This document shows, piece after piece, positions 1-5,348 of a stretch of 5,348 nt of DNA (positions are counted from its first letter, which is position 1; each line of letters starts with the position of its first letter). The position numbers and the translations under genes were made by a program. The notes below the pieces were generated by a model. The model did not search any database. It was not told the DNA's origin and worked only from the letters and a program-made list of their open reading frames with translations. Origin of the DNA: an uncultured Roseiflexaceae bacterium (lineage in GTDB: Bacteria > Chloroflexota > Chloroflexia > Chloroflexales > Roseiflexaceae). The stretch covers positions 1 through 5,348 of the forward strand of contig CAIZHO010000495.1 in assembly GCA_903932805.1 (NCBI GenBank). Direction: 5' to 3'.

Positions 1-1551
1 ATCAGTGCCAAGCCCAAAATGCACCGCTGGCAGATCACCGGAGAGATAGCCGCGGGTGATGGTGATGGTGCCCCAGCGGGTGATGTCGCCACTGGTCAAC
101 CGCAGCTGTGCACCGATTGCCTGCGGATTTGCCCCTGCCTGTCGGAGCGATACCGTCAATGCAGCGCCTGCACACAGGGCATTTTGGTAGATGACGCTTG
201 GTGCCTGCAGATTGTTGACGACGATATCGAGTTGGCCATCTGCATTGAGATCCGTCATCGCCATCCCACGGCCAGATGCGATTGCATCGAGTTCCCACTG
301 GGGAGCAGGAGCGTAGCGCCTGCCATCGTAGCGCAACGCTTGGTTGCGTTCGATGAGTGCATGATCGGGGAGGAACGGGAATAACTCTTGGGCAATCATG
401 CCGTTGACCGCATACAGATCCAGTTGACCATCATTATCCAAGTCACCGAAGCGTGTCGACCAGCTCCAGCCGGTGGATGTGGCGGCGACGGTCCGGCTGA
501 GATTGTGCCACCGGTTGTCATCGCCACGCTGGAGGATGGCGTTTTCCATCAGTTGCGGGTCGTCGGCTGGGTGATATTGGGTCATGCGGCTGGTAACCGG
601 GAGCCATTGGGCCAGGGTTTGTACGCTGGTGTCGTAGGGGTTCATGTCTGCGGCAAAGAGCTCGGGTGCACCATCACGGTCGAGATCGGCGACATCGTAG
701 CTCATGGTGCTGTGTGGGGTCGAGACGAACGGTTGTACGGGTACCCAATCGGAGCCGTGGTGGAGCCAGACCATGTCGCGGGTATCGAAGTCATTGCCGA
801 CCACGATGTCATCGCGACCGTCTCCATCGATGTCGAGTGCGCTCATCGAGAGGGCATTGGCGTGATCGGAGAGGCGGGTCTGGGTGAACCGTCCATCGGG
901 TGTTTGGGTATGCAGGGTGACACCGTTTGCCTGTGCATCAAAGACGCTTTGACTCCCGCCGCGGGGTGCTTCGGCGTCGTACGAACCGGTCACGAGATCA
1001 AGCAACTGGTCGTCGTTGAAATCGTGCCACAGCATGCTGTAGGTGCGTGCACTGCCAAAGGTGGCTTGCAGACGGCGAAAAGTCGGGTTGGTAGGGGTGT
1101 TGTTGTTGAGGAGCACGCTGATCCCTGCGCCTTGGTGTGTCGCGCTGATGTCGGCAAAGCCGTCGCCATTGACATCAACAATCTGGACAGCCCGGGCATT
1201 CGGCAGGTCGAGCGGTTGTTCGAGAAAAAGAAAATCCCCGCCATTGATGGCGAGCGTCGCAGCACCAGAGATATTGGCCAAGACGATGTCGGGTAGACCA
1301 TCGTTGTTGACATCTCCCGTGGCGACACCAGATCCATTGCTGGCAAACAGACGGACCGGTGGTTGCACGGTCGTTGTGTGGGTCATTGGATGGGGAATAA
1401 AGGTACCTGTGCATGGGGCGGCTGGGGTGTATGGGATGACGCTGCTGGTGACCGGCACGGAGGTGCCTGACCAGACCTGAACGGGTGCAGCAACGCTACA
1501 GGCGTTGGTGATGAGGGCAATAAGCGGGATGAAGAGCTGCGTGCGGTTCAT
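1..1551 (-). CDS. FG-GAP/VCBS repeat protein with ASPIC/UnbV domain (CRTAC-like), C-terminus cut by window edge
   Basis: An uninterrupted frame of 517 codons begins at ATG 1551 and is still open at base 1, so the 3' end lies outside the window. The N-terminus (MNRTQLFIPLIALITNAC) is a signal peptide. Cys18 could be a lipidation site, but the lipobox is weak (T-N-A-C). At least seven calcium-binding-like DxDxDG/DxNxDG repeats follow, starting near residues 80, 126, 177 (degenerate, Gln for Gly), 240, 289, 370 and 434. Typical examples are DVNNDGLPDIV and DLDNDGQLDLY. FG-GAP/VCBS repeats of this kind build beta-propellers in surface and secreted proteins. From about residue 465 the sequence (AIGAQLRL, then GYLSGD and HFGLG) matches the start of an ASPIC/UnbV domain, as in CRTAC1-type proteins. 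The likely role is extracellular binding or adhesion; the ligand is unknown. No clear Shine-Dalgarno precedes the ATG. The start was chosen because it opens directly into the signal peptide. Family assignment is firm; function is inferred. Confidence 0.9.
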   Translation of the reverse strand, partial: MNRTQLFIPLIALITNACSVAAPVQVWSGTSVPVTSSVIPYTPAAPCTGTFIPHPMTHTTTVQPPVRLFASNGSGVATGDVNNDGLPDIVLANISGAATLAINGGDFLFLEQPLDLPNARAVQIVDVNGDGFADISATHQGAGISVLLNNNTPTNPTFRRLQATFGSARTYSMLWHDFNDDQLLDLVTGSYDAEAPRGGSQSVFDAQANGVTLHTQTPDGRFTQTRLSDHANALSMSALDIDGDGRDDIVVGNDFDTRDMVWLHHGSDWVPVQPFVSTPHSTMSYDVADLDRDGAPELFAADMNPYDTSVQTLAQWLPVTSRMTQYHPADDPQLMENAILQRGDDNRWHNLSRTVAATSTGWSWSTRFGDLDNDGQLDLYAVNGMIAQELFPFLPDHALIERNQALRYDGRRYAPAPQWELDAIASGRGMAMTDLNADGQLDIVVNNLQAPSVIYQNALCAGAALTVSLRQAGANPQAIGAQLRLTSGDITRWGTITITRGYLSGDLPAVHFGLGTD

Positions 1552-1571
1552 GGTGATGGTCTTTTTGGCGT

Positions 1572-1601
1572 GGGTACAAAACTGGCGGCCGGGTTGTACC
1601 C
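1572..1601 (-). promoter_or_regulatory. Alternative hairpin overlapping the terminator (possible antiterminator-like pairing)
   Basis: GGGTACAA and TTGTACCC form a perfect 8-bp inverted repeat at 1594-1601 and 1572-1579, with a 14-base loop. In the minus-strand transcript the upstream arm is the last bases and loop of the terminator hairpin, and the downstream arm includes most of its T-tract. The two structures cannot form fully at the same time. This geometry resembles attenuators, but no ligand-binding aptamer or leader peptide is visible, so a regulatory role is inference only. Confidence 0.35.
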
Positions 1602-1609
1602 CGACCGCC
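1578..1609 (-). terminator. Probable Rho-independent terminator after the solute-binding protein gene
   Basis: Read on the minus strand, GGCGGTCGGG pairs with CCCGGCCGCC across a six-base loop (GTACAA). This gives ten base pairs, including one G-U wobble. AG and a short TTTT tract follow at 1581-1578. The hairpin begins 15 bases after the TAA of the solute-binding protein gene and ends 26 bases before the ATG of the FG-GAP gene. The T-tract is short, so termination may be partial. Confidence 0.75.
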
Positions 1610-1624
1610 TGTGAAGAGAAACGC

Positions 1625-3052
1625 TTACTGGAACAGGGCGTTGACTTCGTCGTTGGCTGCCTTGAGGGCATCAGCTGCTGGCTTTTCGCCCAACATGATG
1701 CTGTCCATGGTGGCGTCCATGATCGGTCCAATTTCCGACGCGAAGTCGGTTACTGGGAACAAGAACGTACCATTGGCCTCGGTGGCCTGTGCGGTGAAGG
1801 CGGACACGTCGACCTTACGATCGCCGTATGCCTTGAGGGCTGCATCGACGCCGCTCTGGATGGCCGGGAAGACCACGCCATAGCTGCCGACGATGTTTGC
1901 ACAGGCTGGGGATGCAGCGAACTTCATCCACTGCCAGGATTCTTCCTGGTGCTTGGAACCGACCCAGATGGAGTCAGCAAGACCATTGAACATGGACTTG
2001 CGACCGTCTGGACCCTTTGGCAAACGTGCAAAGCCCGTGACGAACTTGGCGTCGTTCACGTATGAACCGATCATCCATGAGCCGTCGGTGGTCATTGCAG
2101 CCTTACCTGAGGTGAACAATGCCGTTGCGCCGAGGCTACGGACGTCAGCCAAGGTTGGTGCAACGCCTTCGACGAGATTCAAGTTGGCGTACCACTGAAT
2201 GGTCTCGGCCAATTTTGGATCGTCGTAGAAGTACTTGGTGGCATACAAACCGTCGTTGAACTTGAAGCCGTTCGAAACGGCCCAATGGCTCCACTGGGTC
2301 TGACCGTATGCGCCGCCGCTGCCGCCGCCAACGAAGCCGTACTGGACGACTTTGCTCTTGTCGAAGCCTGCGTCAAGGGCGTTGTTGCCGGCTTCGTCGA
2401 TGGTCAACTTCTTGATGATTTGACCGAACGAACCGCCGTTACTGGCGTTCCAATCTGCATTGTTGAGTTCTTCAACAGTCACGCCGGCTTTGTCCAGCAT
2501 GTCCTTGTTGAACACGACTGCGACGGTGTCCCAGTCTTTTGGCAGACCATAACGCTTGCCGTCGCGGCCCCAAAGGTCGCCCAGGCCTGGCAGGTATTGT
2601 GCCAGGTCGACGCCATCACGCTCCACGAAGGGCTGGATGTCGACGAGCTGCTCTTTGGAAGCGAATTCTGGGTACTTGGCCAAGTGGTTGGTGAAGACGT
2701 CAGGTGCCGTGCCGCCGACCATGCCGGTCTGAACGGAGGTCCAGTAGTCGCCCCAACCTGCTTGCTCAACCTTCACAATGATGTTTGGGTTGGTCTTGGT
2801 GAACTCAGCTGCACAGGCTTCGTATGCTGGCTGCTGGTTGCCGTCCCACAGGCCGTAGCGGATGGTGACCGCATCGGTTGCTGCTGGTGCTTCGGCTGCT
2901 GGCTCTTCGGCTGGTACTGCGGTTGCTTCGGCTGCAGGCTCTGCTGCGGCCGTTGGCTCTGCTGCTGGTGCTGCTGCGCCGCCACATGCTGCCAAGAGCA
3001 TGCTGCTGACCATCACCAGAGCGATTGCCAGTGCGTTGAAACGAAAACGCAT
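1625..3052 (-). CDS. Extracellular solute-binding lipoprotein, family 1 (sugar ABC transporter)
   Basis: This 475-residue protein captures a sugar or related solute outside the cell and delivers it to the two permeases encoded just upstream. A lipoprotein signal peptide (residues 1-22) ends in the lipobox LLAAC, with Cys23 as the lipidated residue. A low-complexity Ala/Pro/Glu/Thr tether follows (about 24-61). The binding domain begins near VTIRYGLWDG and carries the family-1 signature LFTSGKAAMTTDGSW at residues 312-326. Several Trp residues (69, 100, 104, 174, 254, 257, 326) are candidates for stacking on a sugar ring. The start at 3052 was chosen over an upstream in-frame ATG at 3166 because it has a strong GAGGAGGAG site, opens the signal peptide, and avoids overlapping the permease gene. 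Length is normal to slightly long for the family because of the tether. The family is certain; the substrate cannot be read from the sequence. Confidence 0.96.
   Translation of the reverse strand: MRFRFNALAIALVMVSSMLLAACGGAAAPAAEPTAAAEPAAEATAVPAEEPAAEAPAATDAVTIRYGLWDGNQQPAYEACAAEFTKTNPNIIVKVEQAGWGDYWTSVQTGMVGGTAPDVFTNHLAKYPEFASKEQLVDIQPFVERDGVDLAQYLPGLGDLWGRDGKRYGLPKDWDTVAVVFNKDMLDKAGVTVEELNNADWNASNGGSFGQIIKKLTIDEAGNNALDAGFDKSKVVQYGFVGGGSGGAYGQTQWSHWAVSNGFKFNDGLYATKYFYDDPKLAETIQWYANLNLVEGVAPTLADVRSLGATALFTSGKAAMTTDGSWMIGSYVNDAKFVTGFARLPKGPDGRKSMFNGLADSIWVGSKHQEESWQWMKFAASPACANIVGSYGVVFPAIQSGVDAALKAYGDRKVDVSAFTAQATEANGTFLFPVTDFASEIGPIMDATMDSIMLGEKPAADALKAANDEVNALFQ
2870..2977 (-). repeat. Low-complexity Ala/Pro/Glu tether coding segment
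   Basis: This segment encodes about residues 26-61 of the solute-binding lipoprotein, built from imperfect units such as AAEPTA, AAEPAAEA and AEEPAAEA. At the DNA level it is a GCT/GCC/GAA-rich imperfect repeat. It follows the lipobox Cys directly and probably acts as a flexible spacer that holds the binding domain away from the membrane. Repeats of this type are prone to slippage, so length variation among relatives is likely. Confidence 0.7.
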
Positions 3053-3058
3053 TGAACA

Positions 3059-3067
3059 CTCCTCCTC
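3059..3067 (-). promoter_or_regulatory. Strong ribosome binding site of the solute-binding protein gene
   Basis: GAGGAGGAG on the minus strand ends six bases before the ATG at 3052. It decides the start against the upstream in-frame ATG at 3166. It suggests high translation, as expected for a binding protein needed in excess over its permeases. Confidence 0.85.
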
Positions 3068-3106
3068 AAAAAAGGGAAATCTATGCATCCCGATGCTCAT
3101 GCATCG
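3068..3106 (-). other. Small hairpins and T-run between permease and binding-protein genes
   Basis: In the 67-base gap, CGATGC and GCATCG (3091-3106) form a perfect 6-bp stem with a four-base loop. Just downstream, GGGA and TCCC (3088-3091 and 3074-3077) could form a weak 4-bp stem directly before six T's (3073-3068); it shares one base with the first stem. The structures are weak for a terminator. They could slow decay or processing of the downstream binding-protein message, but this is inference. Confidence 0.3.
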
Positions 3107-3119
3107 CTGGTGCCATGTG

Positions 3120-4022
3120 TTAGCGGAACCCCGTGAATTGAATGGCATTGACTGCCCGTCGCCCAAAGACCAAAAAGATGAGAATGGTCGGGATGAGACT
3201 CAGTGTCGTCCCTGCCATCAACCCACCCCAGTCCGGCGACCCTTGCGGTGTCTGCGACTGGAACACAGCCAACCCGACCGTCAACGTCCGCATGTTCTCG
3301 GCTTTGCCAATCAGAAACGGCCACAAATAGTCGTTCCAATTGCCCAAAAACTGCAGAATCGCTAACGTACTCAGTGCCGGTACGCTCAACGGCAGAATGA
3401 CCTGCATAAAGATGAGCGGTATACTCGCGCCGTCCAATTTGGCTGCCTCTTCGAGCTCGTGATTGATACTCAAGAAGAACTGGCGCAAAAAGAAAACGGA
3501 GAACGGTGTCATGAGGAACGACGGCGCAATGATGCCTTGATAGGTGTTCATCCACTCCAACTCGCGTGCCATGAGGATGTAATTGGGGACCAATGTCACC
3601 ACACCAGGGATCATCATTGCCGTCAGGTAGAGAAAGAAAATCTGCTCGCGGAAGCGGAATTTGAGGCGGGCGAACGAATACGCCGCCATCGCACTGAAAA
3701 ATGTCTGTCCCAAAATCGTCGTCGTCGAAACCATCAACGAGTTCTTGAGGTTCATCCAGAAATCCATGCCGCTCGCCGTGCCGCCTTGTGCGACGGCCTC
3801 TTCGGAACTGAACATCCCCAGCACACGCTTGAAGTTGTTCAGCGTTGGTCCGACCGGCAACAGATTGAAGGTGTCGACATAGATTTCTTGCTTGCTCGAA
3901 AAGCCGGTCCGCACCACCCACCAGACGGGGAAGAGGGTAACGACAATCACCAGCGTCAAGAATATCCATGCAAATATCTGTTGGGTAGAGAAACCCGGTT
4001 TGGTCTGTGTGCGCGTCGTCAT
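3120..4022 (-). CDS. Sugar ABC transporter permease, MalG/UgpE type
   Basis: This 300-residue inner-membrane protein is one half of the channel of a CUT1-type carbohydrate importer (BPD_transp_1 family). Six hydrophobic segments can be seen, roughly at residues 15-37, 92-115, 126-150, 161-184, 203-228 and 268-287. The cytoplasmic EAA loop (EAAKLDGAS, continuing to the conserved LPL at 210-212) starts at residue 192 and is where the ATPase subunit docks. The C-terminal pattern with FGRRAVNAIQFTGF is typical of MalG-like partners. The length is slightly above the usual 270-290 residues, partly because of an extended segment (about 66-88) between the first and second membrane spans. A strong AAAGGAGG site nine bases before the ATG fixes the start. 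The gene lies 22 bases after the MalF-type permease gene and is very probably in the same operon. The exact sugar is unknown. Confidence 0.96.
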   Translation of the reverse strand: MTTRTQTKPGFSTQQIFAWIFLTLVIVVTLFPVWWVVRTGFSSKQEIYVDTFNLLPVGPTLNNFKRVLGMFSSEEAVAQGGTASGMDFWMNLKNSLMVSTTTILGQTFFSAMAAYSFARLKFRFREQIFFLYLTAMMIPGVVTLVPNYILMARELEWMNTYQGIIAPSFLMTPFSVFFLRQFFLSINHELEEAAKLDGASIPLIFMQVILPLSVPALSTLAILQFLGNWNDYLWPFLIGKAENMRTLTVGLAVFQSQTPQGSPDWGGLMAGTTLSLIPTILIFLVFGRRAVNAIQFTGFR

Positions 4023-4031
4023 GGGACGTCT

Positions 4032-4039
4032 CCTCCTTT
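4032..4039 (-). promoter_or_regulatory. Ribosome binding site of the MalG-type permease gene
   Basis: AAAGGAGG on the minus strand lies nine bases before the ATG at 4022 and fills the short gap between the two permease genes. A near-consensus site in a 22-base gap supports co-transcription with independent translation initiation. Confidence 0.85.
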
Positions 4040-4044
4040 GTGGG

Positions 4045-4941
4045 CTAGTCGAGGTCCGAAGTGTCTGCGTTGAAGTAGCGCATCTGAATGACCGTGATGG
4101 TAATCAGAATCAAGAACAGCGCGACCGAAATCGTTGCCGCATAGCCCATCTTGAAGCGCACAAAGGCATATTCGTAGATGTACCAATAGACCACGCGCGT
4201 CGCATCGACCGGTCCACCTTTGGTCGTAATGACAATCGTGTCGAAAATCTGGAACGAACCGATGAGCGATGTCACCAATACAAAAATCAACACTGGGCGG
4301 AGCAACGGCAACGTGATACCCATGAACATCTGGCGTTCGTCGGCACCATCAATAGCGGCAGCCTCGTAGACATCTTTGGGGATGTTTTGCAGGCCCGCGA
4401 ACAGCAGAATTGCGGTGTAGCCGGCATGGCGCCAGATGTTGATGCCCGCGATGGTGGGCATCGCTTGGGTGACCGAGCCGAGGAACGGCTGACGCTCAAA
4501 ACCCAGGGACATGATGATTTGGTTGATGAACCCTAAAGTGGGGTCGAGCATCCAGAGCCACAGCAGTGCGACGATGATATTTGGCAACAACCACGGCAAT
4601 ATCAAGATTCCGCGGATGAAGGTCGATTTGGTGAATCGGTCGAGCATGACCGCCATGCCCAAGGCAATGACCGTCTGAAGCGGAATATTGAGGACGACAT
4701 AATATGCCGTCACACGCAGAGCGTGCCGGAACTCTTTGTCGGAGAGCAACTTGATGTAGTTCGCCAACCCCGTGAATTTGGCAGGACGGAGCAGGTCCCA
4801 GTTGGTGAAGCTCATCAGCAGACCACGCACCGATGGCATGGCGAAAAAGACGATGAATCCGATCATGCTGGGCACGATGAACAACAACGCCCACAGGAGT
4901 TCGTTCCGCTGGGCTGTTCGTGTTCCGGTACGGATAGTCAT
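4045..4941 (-). CDS. Sugar ABC transporter permease, MalF/UgpA type
   Basis: This 298-residue inner-membrane protein is the other half of the carbohydrate import channel. Hydrophobic segments lie near residues 15-37, 74-100, 107-131, 160-184, 212-236 and 268-286. Family hallmarks include the N-terminal LLFIVPSMIGFIVFF span, the periplasmic-side NYIKLLSD segment, and the EAA loop EAAAIDGAD beginning at residue 193 and leading to LPLLRP. ITTKGGPVDAT near residue 238 is also characteristic of MalF/UgpA proteins. It lacks the long periplasmic P2 loop of E. coli MalF, as is usual for the UgpA/LacF-like branch. The ATG at 4941 is preferred over an in-frame TTG at 4962, because a clear AAGGGAG site lies six bases before the ATG. 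The gene follows the receiver gene by 17 bases. No ATPase gene is present in the window. The substrate is not readable from sequence. Confidence 0.96.
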   Translation of the reverse strand: MTIRTGTRTAQRNELLWALLFIVPSMIGFIVFFAMPSVRGLLMSFTNWDLLRPAKFTGLANYIKLLSDKEFRHALRVTAYYVVLNIPLQTVIALGMAVMLDRFTKSTFIRGILILPWLLPNIIVALLWLWMLDPTLGFINQIIMSLGFERQPFLGSVTQAMPTIAGINIWRHAGYTAILLFAGLQNIPKDVYEAAAIDGADERQMFMGITLPLLRPVLIFVLVTSLIGSFQIFDTIVITTKGGPVDATRVVYWYIYEYAFVRFKMGYAATISVALFLILITITVIQMRYFNADTSDLD

Positions 4942-4947
4942 GTGACG

Positions 4948-4954
4948 CTCCCTT
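4948..4954 (-). promoter_or_regulatory. Ribosome binding site that decides the MalF-type permease start
   Basis: AAGGGAG on the minus strand ends six bases before the ATG at 4941. It would lie inside the coding region if the TTG at 4962 were used, so it argues for the ATG. It is just downstream of the receiver stop codon, so ribosomes finishing the receiver could help load this site. Confidence 0.8.
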
Positions 4955-4958
4955 GCTG

Positions 4959-5348
4959 TCAATGAAGAACCTGCGAACCGTGGTGGTCAGAGACAATTCG
5001 TTGTATTTCAGCGCGGAATCGCTCGGGAGCGACGGGTTTGACAAAGTGCCGATACACGCCACTCTGGTGCGCATCCTGGATTGCATCAAGCACACTACAG
5101 ACCACGATGGGAATGTGCCGTGGACTGCTGTGACGTCGAACTGTTTGCATCAACAGCTCACCGAGGCCGTCTGGACGATGTGGTTCAATAATGACCGTTC
5201 GTATATCGTGTGCTGCGAACATCTGGCAGCATTGATCAACAGTGTGTGCCTCGCGGATTTGGTACGGCTCACGCAGGGTTCGAACATAGAGCTGGCGCAC
5301 ACTTGCATCGTGTTCGATGATCAACAGCGCAGTGGTGCCTGGCGACAT
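4959..5348 (-). CDS. Receiver (CheY-like) domain protein with Glu at the phospho-acceptor position; 5' end possibly cut
   Basis: The visible 129 residues form one complete receiver domain. The first strand LLIIEHD (8-14) carries a degenerate acidic pocket (Glu12, His13 where a second acid is usual). The third strand TVIIEPHRPDG places Glu55 where the phosphorylated Asp normally sits. Ser85 (VVCS) takes the switch Thr/Ser position and Lys104 (FVKP) is the conserved lysine. Only about ten residues follow the last helix, so there is no output domain after it. The first ATG is exactly at the window edge. Its place six residues before the first strand fits a stand-alone receiver, but this may equally be the C-terminal receiver of a longer protein such as a hybrid kinase. 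The sugar permease gene follows after 17 bases, suggesting co-transcription. A Glu at this site may mimic a permanently phosphorylated state or remove phosphorylation; which applies is unknown. Confidence 0.88.
   Translation of the reverse strand: MSPGTTALLIIEHDASVRQLYVRTLREPYQIREAHTVDQCCQMFAAHDIRTVIIEPHRPDGLGELLMQTVRRHSSPRHIPIVVCSVLDAIQDAHQSGVYRHFVKPVAPERFRAEIQRIVSDHHGSQVLH

Noticed and set aside
388..1296. A 302-codon open frame on the plus strand
   Set aside because: It lies antisense to the FG-GAP gene and its translation shows no family features. The opposite strand gives a signal peptide, repeated DxDxDG motifs and an ASPIC/UnbV domain, so this is a shadow frame.
1552..1624. A separate promoter for the FG-GAP gene in the gap
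   Set aside because: I looked for -35/-10-like hexamers on the minus strand and saw none that were convincing; the gap is mostly taken up by the hairpin. A promoter inside the binding-protein gene cannot be excluded.
2285..3055. A 256-codon plus-strand frame ending in a Cys/Trp/Gly-rich stretch
   Set aside because: It is antisense to the solute-binding protein gene; its Cys-rich end is the reverse reading of the Ala/Pro/Glu tether. No start signal or family match is visible.
3053..3166. Longer N-terminus for the solute-binding protein (ATG at 3166)
   Set aside because: It would overlap the end of the permease gene and put 38 residues before a complete lipoprotein signal peptide. The ATG at 3052 has the strong ribosome binding site.
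3097..3969. A 290-codon minus-strand frame inside the MalG-type permease gene
   Set aside because: It is the same strand in another frame. Its translation is rich in charged residues with no membrane spans, while the 3120-4022 frame gives a typical permease with an EAA loop.
4942..4962. TTG start at 4962 for the MalF-type permease, overlapping the receiver stop codon
   Set aside because: The overlap could suggest translational coupling, but the AAGGGAG site is correctly spaced for the ATG at 4941, and the extra seven residues are not part of the family.

Overview
The window is a compact, one-directional gene block: every gene I can support lies on the minus strand, so the block reads from right to left. 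Base composition is moderately GC-rich. The solute-binding lipoprotein has a long Ala/Pro/Glu/Thr-rich tether right after its lipobox cysteine. Strong GGAGG-type ribosome binding sites and this tether style resemble Chloroflexota (Chloroflexi) genomes. That assignment is an inference from protein style, not from a marker gene.

Layout in transcription order. (1) 5348-4959: a receiver (CheY-like) domain, either a stand-alone protein or the C-terminal end of a larger protein cut by the window edge. The usual phospho-acceptor Asp is Glu. (2) 4941-4045: a MalF/UgpA-type sugar ABC permease, 17 nt after the receiver gene. (3) 4022-3120: a MalG/UgpE-type permease partner, 22 nt further on. (4) 3052-1625: an extracellular solute-binding lipoprotein (family 1, CUT1-type sugar importer). 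(5) A hairpin plus short T-tract at 1609-1578 that looks like an intrinsic terminator. (6) 1551 to beyond position 1: a secreted or lipid-anchored FG-GAP/VCBS repeat protein of the CRTAC type, with the beginning of an ASPIC/UnbV domain at the left edge. This last frame is open for 517 codons and runs off the window, so an ORF finder that requires a stop codon would miss it.

Genes 2-4 form the membrane and capture parts of one carbohydrate importer: the lipoprotein binds the sugar outside the cell and the two permeases form the channel. No ATP-binding subunit is present, so the energy-coupling ATPase must be encoded outside the window, either nearby or as a shared MsmX/UgpC-like protein elsewhere. 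The receiver gene is close enough to be co-transcribed and could link transport to signalling, but no kinase or DNA-binding output domain is visible. The FG-GAP protein may be a separate unit or may be expressed by read-through of the terminator.

No RNA genes, mobile elements, CRISPR arrays or long nucleotide repeats were seen. All intergenic gaps are under 80 bases. I find no convincing new system here. The points most worth a second look are the Glu-bearing receiver, the two mutually exclusive hairpins before the FG-GAP gene, and the FG-GAP gene itself.
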